Of a stretch of 64,000 nt of DNA, positions 1-11,500 are shown one piece after another. Each line of letters begins with the position of its first letter. Position 1 is the first letter of the stretch. Made by a program: the position numbers and the translations under genes. This DNA is from Plutella xylostella. Lineage: Eukaryota > Arthropoda > Insecta > Lepidoptera > Plutellidae. The notes under the pieces are model-generated. The model was not told where the DNA came from. It ran no database searches and saw only the letters and a list, made by a program, of their open reading frames with translations. Location: assembly GCF_932276165.1 (NCBI RefSeq), contig NC_063982.1:79501-143500 (forward strand), read 5' to 3'.

Positions 1-76
1 CTATTAGAAGGGACAGCTCGTGTTTGTTTGGAGGTAGTCCATTTATGTTCCAGGTAGCAATCTTTAAACCAGTCAC
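1..76 (-). CDS. Jockey-like LINE ORF2, first ~25 codons of endonuclease domain (runs off window)
   Basis: Reading leftwards from about position 76, the frame encodes a peptide containing KIATWNINGL, the conserved opening of the apurinic-like endonuclease domain of non-LTR retrotransposon ORF2 proteins. The frame overlaps the stop codon of the upstream zinc-knuckle ORF (TGA at 73-75) in a GTGA arrangement, so ORF2 is probably translated by reinitiation or frameshifting, as is common in LINEs. No ATG is seen at the start; GTG at 76-74 is only the first codon of the open frame. The remaining endonuclease and reverse transcriptase lie outside the window, so intactness cannot be judged. Confidence 0.7.
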   Translation of the reverse strand, partial: MTGLKIATWNINGLPPNKHELSLLI

Positions 77-633
77 TTTGAGATTTTGTCAACAAGAGAT
101 ACTATGAGCCCCATGAGGGAACTTATTTGTTGAAGGAGTAAGTCAATTTTTTCAGATTGTTTGTAAAGGAGCTGTTCAATTGAGGGGTGTTGAGGGTTGG
201 CATGGGGCTGGTTTTTCAGCATATCTGCATAAGATAGTGGCTTTTCTGTGCTGGATTGTCTACTGAAAGTCCTTGGACCAGCTGTAGCTTTTTCCTTAGT
301 TTCATTATTCTGAGTTTCAGTTTTATTGTTATTGGCTTTAGCAACAAATGGATTTCTAGTTTTCTCTAGTTTGCGTTTCTTTATTTCCTGGTACACATTG
401 CAGCCTTTGTAGTTGGCTGGATGACTGCCAAGACAAAGGGCGCATTTAGCAGGGCTGTTACGATCCTTCTTAGGACAGTCGCTTGTTTTGTGTGGAAGGG
501 CACATTTCACACACCGGAAGGGTCTGGTGCAATTGTTTTTTGTGTGACCGTATTGTTGGCAGCGAGTGCACTGGACAACGGTTTGGCGTTTTTTGGGATC
601 TTCAATGATAATGCACATAGAAATCTTCGTCAT
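73..633 (-). CDS. Jockey-like LINE ORF1 (Gag-like, CCHC zinc knuckles), 5'-truncated
   Basis: The 186-residue frame carries a series of cysteine/histidine knuckles: CTRCQQYGHTKNNC, then CVKCALPHKTSDC, then CALCLGSHPANYKGC. This is the layout of Gag-like ORF1 proteins of Jockey-clade LINEs, which bind RNA and chaperone retrotransposition. The knuckles are followed by a basic low-complexity stretch and a hydrophobic C-terminus. Family ORF1 proteins are usually two to three times longer. The frame stays open upstream of the first Met only to a stop near 672 and no upstream domain is seen, so the LINE looks 5'-truncated near 680. ORF2 begins immediately after it. Confidence 0.75.
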   Translation of the reverse strand: MTKISMCIIIEDPKKRQTVVQCTRCQQYGHTKNNCTRPFRCVKCALPHKTSDCPKKDRNSPAKCALCLGSHPANYKGCNVYQEIKKRKLEKTRNPFVAKANNNKTETQNNETKEKATAGPRTFSRQSSTEKPLSYADMLKNQPHANPQHPSIEQLLYKQSEKIDLLLQQISSLMGLIVSLVDKISK

Positions 634-952
634 GGTTCGGCAACGGTCGTATTCCCGAGCGTTAGAAAACTATTATGTATTTAGAGTGGTTAAGTGCATT
701 TTCTTCATGAAATTTTAGTAGAATTATGTAATTGGTGCTAAAAGAGATAATTGATTTATCAGTAACGAAATTTGATTCAATAATTCATAATATTCCATAA
801 TATTAAAATTTACTTCGAAAATGTTACAGTAGGTACTTTTCAAGTGTCTTACTGAAGCTGATGTAAAGATGGATGAAAGAAGGTTTGAATAACACAAGGT
901 TTATATTATAAGGAGAAATGGATTTCAAACACAGGTTTATATAAAAAAATTG

Positions 953-1060
953 AAATCTCAGCTCAAAAGTATTTACAGCACTGATTATTTCACATTAATA
1001 AAAATGTTTACATTAAAATCTCAGTTCAAAAGTATCTACAGCGCTGATCATTCACAATAA
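953..1060. repeat. Two-copy tandem repeat, period about 63 bp
   Basis: The word AAATCTCAGCTCAAAAGTAT starting at 953 recurs with two changes at 1016, and the similarity continues through a TTACAGC-CTGAT stretch in both. No coding potential is seen. The rest of 684-1,480 holds AT-rich DNA in which I recognise nothing. Confidence 0.6.
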
Positions 1061-1577
1061 TATTACAATTACAAACTTGGTCTTTTGGGTGTGGCTTTAT
1101 TGGCAAAGTGAAGTCTATCAATGTGACGCATATTTTATTCTTAAATGTGCCTCATAATATGGCATCGTCAAAAATAATTAAAGTTGAAATTAAATTAACA
1201 TTTGAAAAAAATAACAAGAACGATGTGTAATTGCAGCTCTTTATAATTCCACAAAAGTAATATTGATCTTGACCTTGAGACCCTTGACTGATCGGTGACA
1301 GCCACCGACCGCCCAAATTGTTTTCGATTATTTGTCACATGATATTGACTACTATTTCTTTCGAACAAGGATCAAAATGCAAGTGCTTTGTTTAAGGCAC
1401 TGATTCGGGTGTTTCCGGGAATACGACAGTTTGCGAAGATTTGCATGCGCATTATTAATATGGGAGAACTGTACACCCTATTTTACGGGAAAGATTTTCC
1501 ATTCTGTTCATTTTACATCCAGGGGCGAGGGGAGCACGAGCGGGGCGAGCGGGGGACAGATACCGGCACAAACTCGT

Positions 1578-1682
1578 TCACATTACTCCGGGCCCGGTCG
1601 TTCTACCGGCAATTCGTAGTGACAAAATGTTCGGTAGAAATGCCGGGCTCGGCAAAAATGCCGGACCCGGGATAATGTGAAT
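1578..1682. repeat. Short palindromic GC-rich MITE-like element
   Basis: The ends TTCACATTACTCCGGGCCCG and (reverse complement of the right end) TTCACATTATCCCGGGTCCG form imperfect terminal inverted repeats around a core rich in CCGGCA words. More CCGGCA/TGCCGG words follow to about 1,770, just before the homology block begins. No transposase is present and the family is unknown to me. Confidence 0.5.
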
Positions 1683-2019
1683 AGCTTCATATAAATTGTA
1701 CAGCCACTAGCTCTTCCGGCAGATTTACCGGCGCGGCAGATCTGCCGGTCCGGCGTAGTGGGAACGCTGCCTAAGTACTTATAAAAATTTACAGATATCT
1801 TCATGTCATAAAATAATTACCTATAAAGAATTAAATAATGTATAGGACCAGCAAGACGTGAAAGTTAGGTACTACAACACATTTCATATAAGTACACCGA
1901 TCATCATCTAATACTCTGCAAGCTCCTCAGCTGGTCCTGTGTCTCGAACAAATCGCCTGAAAAGAAATCGTAATCTACTATCAATTATAAATCTATTCTC
2001 AAGTTCCATCATTAATCAT

Positions 2020-2155
2020 CATCATCATCGTCATCAGCCAATAATCATCCACTGCTGGACATAGGCCTCTCCCAAGGAGCGCCACAACACTCGGTCCTCG
2101 GCCTTACTCGTCCGGCCACTACCGGCTACTCGCCCAAGGTCGTCGCTACAGCGGG
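2020..2155 (-). mobile_element. RTE-type LINE 3'-end fragment
   Basis: A CATCATCATCATCGTCATC run is followed by CTGCTGGACATAGGCCTCTC and the AAGGAGCGCCACAACACTCG region. This is the reverse complement of the C-terminus of RTE-clade LINE reverse transcriptases, the end of the ORF being read leftwards and the trinucleotide tail lying at the left. It is non-functional. The corresponding fragment in block 2 is at about 44,683-44,815. Confidence 0.7.
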
Positions 2156-2533
2156 CAGGAGGGCTTAATCTGTTGTATGAATATTATTGGTATGGGGTAC
2201 CAACAAGGATTGCATTAGGATTGCAAGAGATTTTGGCTACCGATCAAGTTCCTAAAATCAGTAGCCGTGGGCGGAGAAGAAACTGTCTGGCATATTTCCA
2301 AGAACCGATGACAGTTGGTGCTAGACACAGGCCTCTCCCAAGGAGAACAACATCACCCGGTCCTCAACCTTCCTCATCCTACCACTCTCTACCGGTCCTC
2401 TGGATTTAAAATCGTCGATTCAGAGCAATGGAAGCATTCCAGTATTAAATTTGTTTTTCTACAAAGCTTTCCAAGACATAAAACTGAATACTTGCGTTAG
2501 GAGCCAGCACAAGAAGAAGCAGAAGACCAACAA

Positions 2534-5500
2534 CTAACTCTCAAGCGTGCGGTTCCCCGTGAAGTCGAAGCTCCAGCTCATGTCCGGGGCGTCATCGCAC
2601 GGCGCCACGGCCAGCTGGTGGTCCTCGTACTGCACCGCCAGGAGACACATGTGCAGGTACTCGTGGATGAGCCGCCCGCGCTCGTAGCGCCAGAACTGGG
2701 AGAGAAAGATTAAGTGAAGGTGAAGTTAAATACAGGGTCGGCGCCCATTATCGGCATCGGCAGGCATCAGGATCGTTGATGATAAATAGCATTATACATT
2801 AACATCGGGTAATAAAGTAGAAATTTCCATGATTCATGCTGAAGCGGTATTTTTGTTAGTGTCCATATATTATCATAGAAAAATCAACTTTATTTCCATG
2901 AAGTTAATGATATTTCCTGATGCCTGCCGATGCCGAAAGTAGGCGTTCACCCTTATATTATGTCTTCTTCTAAAGCAGTTTACACGTGCTGGACGTCGGT
3001 ATCTCCCTTAGTACGCTACTGGTTGTGATATAAAGCTTTCAGCATCTAATCTCTATCAAGTACCAGCCACCCTTTGCAAGTTGGCACCCCACCTAGCCGG
3101 AGGACGTCGTGCACTATTTAATTTATGTAAATTGCGTCCAAAAGCTCTTACGCATAAAAGTTTATGGTACACTTTAACTTACCTGGTTAACATCTGCCTC
3201 ATCTTCGTAGCATGCAACCGCCTTTACTATGTGAAGCAGTGTCTTAGATCTACAACAGATAAAGTTATGGAAGTTTACACTAAGCCTAATAACTACAAAT
3301 AAAGCCGGTAAAAATCCACTGCAGGAGATGTACCTCCTCAAGACTCGAAGGTCTTTGCCATAATCTTTAAGTTTGGAAGACTGGTTGCAGATATGTATCA
3401 AGTGTGATTTTGTGTAGTGACACAACTGGATCCCAAGACCAAACATATCACTCACACCTCCTGCACCGTTGTGAGACACCTCCTCTCGTTCCTCAAGGTG
3501 CCGGCGGCGGTGAGCGACCAGGCCTGCAGCCCCCGCAGCGGCGTGGCGCAGGCTTGCAGGGAGGTGGAGGGGATGCGCGCATTGAACTCGCTCACTTCTA
3601 CACAGGTGCCGCTTGCATTGTTGCGGAGCCTGGGGGAGGAAGGTGGAGGATTATACAAACACAAATATGCTCATGACTGTAACCCCCGAAGGGGTATACA
3701 GAGACTCATTTAATAAGCGAGCCATCCGTTTTTTCCCAGTAACTACAATATGATTTCACGTCATAGGTTGCGAGCCGTATAGTTTTTGAATCGAGTACAA
3801 TGCACTGTGGGTTCACTTCTATTTATTTATTACCTACCTGCCCCAAGCGATGACATCCTTCATGGGCATGAACCGGTCCTCGTACACATGGTCCATGTAC
3901 CACTGGAAGCTCTTGCACTGGAGTCTCTCCCGGAGACGCTTGCGTGACGAGATGTCACCGATTATTGGGTTGTTCTGAAATTACTGGACACATTATTCTT
4001 CTTCCTATCGTCGCCTGCTGGACGTATAGCTGAACATAAAAGAGTTGAGAATAATTGAGGGCGTGGCAATCTAAGAAAGTGGCCACACTATTATAGTATA
4101 GAAAACGGACAAAAGTATCACGATACTTTAGCAGAAAAAATCAAAACGAGAAATGTTTCAAATAGGTATTTACTAATTATAAAATGCCACTTTTTGGGGA
4201 GGTTTATGTTAAGAGAAGAAATTAGTAGGGGAGAGGGGGGCAGTCTTGAATGAATTTCATTAAATCAAATAAACTGTAACTTTTATTTCATTGTGTATTT
4301 CATAATGTTTTTTTGCACTGAAACACGTGTTGGTTATCCCATTATGTAATTACTATAGGAGAAAAGTGATAGTATCACACATCGATATTTTATTACAATT
4401 TTTTCTTGGTCAGGAAAAAGTTCAAATGTGCCCCGGCAATTCTTCTAAAATTGTGTTTACCGATTTTCCTGCAACAAATTATTTAATTGGTCAGAAAAGC
4501 AGTGACTTGCAAATTATTATGTCTGGGGAATTTATACCGACTCTTACGGTTATTCTTACACATATTTTTACAATAGGTACTCTAACACGGAGAGACCGAC
4601 ACACATAGACACCTACAGCTGTAAAACTTATCGATACCCTTTTTGAGTCGGGGGTTAGTAAAAAAGTATCTAGACCTGATGTTTTAACAACATTATTAGC
4701 ATCCAGACCCTGATGTCATGTAACGTTTGACACTAGTATTTTCTAACCTCTATAAGAATAACAAATACACATTGAAAGGCATTCTATTACATCAAAATAG
4801 TACTTTTTTACAAGAAATATAAGCAATGTATGTTAATGGTTAGAAATTAAGTACCTACTTACCAGTATAAAACGCTGCTCTTTCATAAACATCGTATATA
4901 TTGACTAATACTTCTCCAGCCTCATTCTCCGCCAAACATCGTAGGTAAACGCTGTAAATCATCTGTCTAGCTTCGCTGCGAATGGTTTTATTCATTTTCG
5001 CTTCGTGAACAAACTCAACAATCCACAAAACTCCAAAATTAAGCAAAATTCGATTTGTTTATACAGGAACAGGGCGAGTTTGACATTTAAACCATAGAAA
5101 CAGACCACAAATCACAAGTTTTTTTTTATTGCCAGGTTTAAATGTGTTTAGTTCCAAAAACATTAATCTCTACTCTTTTGTGTTCAACTATAGGCCTCAT
5201 TCAAAGCACGCCACTCAAAGCGATCCATAGCTTTCCGTATCTATAGCATTATATAGAAACGCTAAGACTTTATCGGCAATACAACAATACTGGAGTAACC
5301 ATAACATCGTCAAAATAAACGAACCCGATACTCCGGATGATACAAGTAAAACATCTCCCTGTGGTGGTCCATCCAGACCTCGGCCAGCCGAGCGGTGTTG
5401 AGTAGGTGCTGGTTCAACCACGGCACGCGCCGCTCCAGGCGCAGGTTACGGTACACGTGGCCCACGCGCGAGCACGGCAGCATGTGGATCGAACCGCCAC

Positions 5501-8500
5501 CTGGAAGTAACCGCAAGTTATGTCCATTTCCAACATTAAAGAAACGAGAACTAAAACCCTTCCTTCGTTGGAAAAGACCCGTGTTCCAGCAGTGGGGCTG
5601 TGATGGGTTGTGATGATGACAAAGGATGACAGCTAGGGTTATGCTAGGTAATTGATTAATTTTCCTATCATCGCTATGACGGCTTGGGTTATGCTAATGA
5701 ATTATTTTTTATACATTTGCTATCGTTTTAAATGTATGCCGCCTACGCTAGAGGATCCCAAGAAGCTCGGACTGCCAAATTTTAAGCGACCAGGATGGCA
5801 GGAAGTTAGTTATTGAGATATAAAAACGTCTATAAAACTAACACATCCAAATCCTGAAAGACATCTCAAGGTTCTCTCCCCCCCAGTCCTTGAACTGGTC
5901 GTCGTAGTCGCCGAGCTCGAAGAAGTACGAGCGATCCATCGCGAATAAGCCTCCAGCCATCACCGGAGTCCTAAAGCACAATAAAATTGTAATGAAATGA
6001 GTATATTGTAAAAAGTAAGTACTTAAGTATTAATTAATACTGCTTGAGCAAGTATAGGTATAGGTAAGTAGCAGCTGTGGTAGCAGTAGCCTGTGTCTGG
6101 ATAATGAAAGTCAATACCTTTTTGGCATTTCATCTCTGTTTTCACGGCGCATGTTTCCAACAGGCAGAAACCATATAAAGTTGCCTTCAAAGTCGAAACC
6201 ACCAAGCTGCAAATGAAAAATGAGGTCAATTTACTCAACTAACCCACAAATAGTATCATTGTTAAGTCAATCCAAAATAAAAATAACCAAATGCTCTCAA
6301 TTTAAAGTCCCTGAAGGCTTCCTACGCACAGGCAGGAGGTTTTACTTAGCGCCTAGCCAGTCACCAAGCGAGTAGCTCAGTAAAACCAACGTTCTAGAAT
6401 CTTCGTGAACGGCCGCATCTAGCTAGTCGCAAACAAACCTCCTGCCTGTGCGGATGAAACCTTAAACGTGCCTTACCTGATCACCATCCCCAATAGAGTA
6501 GTTCAGGTCCCAGTCCAGCGTGTCTATCTTGGGCACGGCGACCGCTGTTCTATCATCCTTCACGAGCTGCAGCAGCGGCCGCAGCCAGTCGCGCTGCCCC
6601 TCGCAGTGCGCGTCCAGAAACACCAGGACCGAGCCCGTGGCCTGTGCTGCGCCTACAGAGCGCGCTGTCGCCAGGCCCATGCTGGGGGAGCAGAGAATGT
6701 GGTCATAACTAGCAGGTAGTTAGAGCTTCTGCTGCGTCGACTGAGCGAGCCGTCGCCGTCGTGAGACCCATGCTGGGGAAGCAGAATGGTTACTCTAGCA
6801 GCGAGGCAGTGGCTTCGGAGGCGATTACTGCGTGCGTCGTGGTTAGACCCATGCTGGGGAGCAAAGGACATGGTCACACTAGTACCACGTACCACGCCGG
6901 TGGTCAAACTAGTACCGATCCTGTGGCTGCGGCAGCGTCTACCGAGTGCGCCATGTTTATGGTTAGACCCATGCTGGAGTGGGAGAAGGAGGATGGATAG
7001 GGAGTGGGTATCATATTTAAAAGGGTGGTTAAAGGAAGGAGAAGAGAAAAGGTTATTGGTCGGTGGGTACATCCCGCCCGTCATCCTTTAACTGCCAGTT
7101 TCTATAACTCTATCTATATATAGTGCCACAAACTTATCTGTTCCGGTGACAGCTCAAGTAAATGTGTAATATTTCTTCATTCTATAAGATACGATTTTGA
7201 CAGATTGTTACTTTTGATTATGTCAAAATCGTATGAAAGTAACTACCAGTTATACTCGTAGATACAGTGCGACAAACTTATCTGTTCCGGTGAGAGCGAA
7301 CTAAATTGATCCATATCTCATTATTTACTAATTAATTATATATTGTTATAGATTAGATGGGTTTATTGAAACCACAAGAGCGAATTACAACTACTGGCAA
7401 ACTTAAAATCTTATAGAATGAAGAAATATTACACAATTACTTGAGCTGTCACCGGAACAGATAAGTTTGTGGCACTATAGATAGAGTTATAGAAACTGGC
7501 AGTTAATTGTTAATGTAGCGGAGATAAAACGAAAACGAAGTCTGAAATATTCAGCGATGTGCTACGTAGATTCGTAGCATCGTAGCAGCGTACTACGCCG
7601 TTGTCGTAGCAATCTCGTAGCCTCTTGTAAGTACTCGTGGCGTTAATATTTAGAACTTATTTCATAAACATGCCTAATGCCTCGTTTAAAAGTTATAGAT
7701 ATAATGACTAATTAATAAAAATACTACATAGCCATGTACATTACTGCACATATTGTGGTAGCATTTGACTTCTCTACGAGTATAATTATTGATGACATAT
7801 TCAGCTTTAAATACGAACAAATTTTCCGTGCTCAGCTTTCCTTTCATAGCTTATTATTTTAGCTTAAAAATCTCTTATTATGCATGATTAGTCTGTAAAG
7901 CTGTGAAGGTAGTTCCAGTAACTCCCGCACAGATGTCGCGCGCTGGCGCCTCGGTACATCGCGGTATGGTTTGGTTTCAGTTTTCAGTACATCACTTAGA
8001 GGGACATTCCGCACATCAAGACTGCTATTGAAATATTATATTTATATAATATATTTATAATAATTAATTATCACCCTTAATTTATGTTGTAGCAACACGA
8101 CATAGTATTACTTACTTGTCTATTTTTTGAAGAACAGCGAGAATAAAATTCTCTTCCGTTCTATTAAAATCTTGTAACTACTTACATAAAAATTAATTAA
8201 GAATATAGTTAGTGAATAGTGAAGTCAAATCAGTAGTTCAAAATTGTATAGATGCCTTTAGTCAACTCCTGTGGCTGTAGGTATATACATATTGTAGAGA
8301 ATAATACAAACATTAGTTAAAAAGGACTAGGTTTATAGCCCACGAGCAGGTGGCAAGCTCAATAAAAGCCATCAGCTTGTAGTCGTTTACTGCAGAACAT
8401 AGCCCTCTCCCAAGAAGGCCACAAAAATCTACCATTGGCCTTCTTCCAACAGCTGTCAGAGGTCCAGTGGGCGTCCCAATTTACAATTTCCAGTGTTCTC

Positions 8501-11500
8501 CACTCGAGAACTCGTCTACCCCAACTAACTCGATTCTTTGGCAGCTACAAACTAGCCCACAGCAACTTCAACCTTCACATCTCTAGGCGCGAATTACACA
8601 GAAAGGGCATAAGGCGAAGGCGCGGCGCAGGCATCTTGCCGCTTCAAAACGTTTCAATTCAAAATGTAGGTAAGCGGCACGTTGTTAATATACTCGTACT
8701 CAAGCGGCGTGGCACAGGCACGTCATTTTGCCTGCGCCTCGCCTTCGTCTTTTGCCTTTTCAGTGTAATTCGCGCCTAACTCCACAAACCGCTGGTTCAG
8801 TCGGATGAGCCTGACCCGGCGCGGCAGGCGCGTGTCGACGTAGCGCTGCAGCGGCGCGCCCAGCTCCGCCAGCGTGGAGTTGTCGTCCACCAGCAGGACC
8901 TCCTTCACGTACAGGTACGGGTCTGACAGGTCTTGGCCGGGGTAGCCTGTGGGGCGAGAAACGAGGGGTGGAGACAGGTGACGGTGATAAGTTTAGTCCT
9001 TAAGACTGGAGGGATAAGCCTACTAATAAAAGTAATTCGTGGAAAGTATACCCGACTAAAATAAAGGCAAAGGAAAGGGAAAGGGAGACAAATATTTTAT
9101 TGAAGTAGTTCACTTACTTAAATTCATTTCGTTCATTCATGACTTGAGAAGAACGGCACTCACTGAGGTTAATACTCCTAATATGTCGTCAAAATACAGT
9201 GGAAACCATCCCTCTACAAAACAATGGCAAACAAAACTCTCACTAGACTCTCAGTAAAAACTCGGGAGTCGGAATACCCTTTCCTCCTACAGAAAACTAC
9301 AGTTTGATCGTCTCACAGAACCATACAATGTTATGTCAGATGGCTAATGAGCAGGTCTCACCCAACTCCCCACTCCCCGGCCGCACCAGCCCATGCCAGG
9401 GCTGGTCGCGGCGGCAGGCCCCCAGCGCGTTCCACACCGTGCGCAGCAGCGTGGACCGCTGCTCGTTGTGGAAGATCACCACCACGGAGGCGGAGGGCAG
9501 GCTCGCGTCGTACCGGAGCGGCAGGCAGGCCGGGTGGCGCACGTCTGTGGATACGTGAAAAAGTAAGGATAGCGGGCAAAAATGTATCCACCGACCTACA
9601 CGACACGACATAGATCGGAGCCCGTAGTATAAATTTTCATCGTGAACGTGTAGTAGAATTCATCGAGTTGCAGTGGCATCGAGTGGCGGTTGGCAGCAGA
9701 ACTAAAATTTTCCTACAAATCGAGTAATTTTACTTCACGTTCACGATGAAAATTCATGCTAAGGGGTCTTGTCGTTATTGATACGTCATCCTGAAGGAGT
9801 CTACACACCAAACCCGCCGACACAGCCCGGCGGCTTGGTGTCGGCGACCCAAACCCGCCAACCCGCCAACATGTGTCATGGGGCTGTGTCGGTGAGTGTC
9901 GGCGGCAAGAAATCAGTACAACTTTTTTAGTACTTGCACGCGCGGGTACGAGTCGCCGACATGATTCTTGAAACAAAGTCGCCGACACATTGACATATAT
10001 ATTACTGCGTAAGGACAGGCCAAACCACTCAAGAAAATGGCACCCGCGCGTTGGCCCTAAAATAGTCATTTTAGGGCCAACGGTCCTCAGTCGACAGTTG
10101 TCTGTGACGGAGAGATAGTCTTTGTTTCTTGTGATAAATATGCCTATTTTTGTTGTGAAAGGCTACAAAAACTATGATACGAAGGTCAAAAAGGAATATG
10201 GAATATCGTATCATCCTTAATTAATAAATAAACACATTTTAAAGCGATAATTATTTTACTACCAAAGTCTACAATGGCCGCACGATGTAACCTTGTACGG
10301 GCGTCCGCATGCAACTCACTCATATTATTATGTACCTACTGTCCGGTGACGGTAAAATATGAACGCACGTATAAGGTTGCGTCGTCAGGATAAGTAGCTC
10401 GGCTCTGAAATAGTTCCAACAAATTATGACAGATGGCAGTTATTTTGCTTGTATGAAGAAGGTTTGAGTAAAATGTTCTGAAGGGCGTATCCTTCCTTTT
10501 GAAATCATTGCGCCGACACCAAGCCGCCGGGCTGTGTCGGCGGGTCGGCGGGTTTGGTGTGTAGAGTCCTTTAAATAGCGGAGATAAAACGAAAACAAAT
10601 GATGAAATTGTCGCTAAACTGAAATCTTCAGCTGTGCTACGCAGATTCGTAGCCTCGTAGCAGCGTACTACGCCGTTGTCGTAGCAATCTCGTAGCATCT
10701 TGAAAGTAGTCGTGGCTAATTTGGTGCTTATTTCATAAACATGCCGAATTGCCTGGTTATTAAGTTATAGTAAATAAAATTACTACATAACAGCCATGTA
10801 TACCAACTGAATACTGTACGAATTTTCCCGGAACAGGTTTTCTTCCATAGTTTATTATTTATGCTCTGAAAACCCTGAATTTCCCTTGACCTGTATGAAA
10901 TAGTTCCAGTAACCCCCGCACAGATGTCGCGCGCTGGCGCCTCGGTACATCGCGGTATGGTTTGGTTTCAGCTTACAGTACATCACTTACAGGGATGAAT
11001 CACACAGCAAGACTGCATATATTTAAAAATATGTTTTTTTCTTGATAATATAAAATAGATCTTGTAGTAAATATGATACTTTTTGAAGAACGCCGAGAAT
11101 AACGTTCTCATGCGTTCTAGTAAATCTAGTAAGTATATTAAATTAAGAATATACTTAACTAAGTCAAAATCAGTAGGTAATAGATGCATTGAACTCCTGT
11201 ATATACTGTAGAGAATAATACAAAACGTAGTGTTTTTTTTTCCTCAGTGAATACAAACATTACTTAAAATACTAAAAAAAAAAAAAATCCATAGTAAAAG
11301 TCACGTGACCAACAAAGTTTCTATGGAAAATGTTTTTTTTTTCTCGAATTTTCAAATTCTGATTTTAGTTTCGGGCTTAGATATGACATGCTGCACATGT
11401 AGGTTTCGGCTTAGTATACCCTTTTTGCAACACCCTGTAGAAAAGGATAATGTAGGTATCAAAGTTAAAGTCAATAATTTTTATTCATCGTATAAATATA

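Noticed and set aside
3174..3479. Minus-strand frame of about 100 residues over GalNAc-T exon 10
   Set aside because: Only the last 22 codons are exon 10. The rest is intron that happens to stay open.
7930..8010. Short frame MSRAGASVHRGMVWFQ in core 2 as a conserved micropeptide
   Set aside because: It is conserved across units, but the nucleotide core extends outside the frame equally well, the C-terminus differs between units, and it lies in an intron antisense to the gene.
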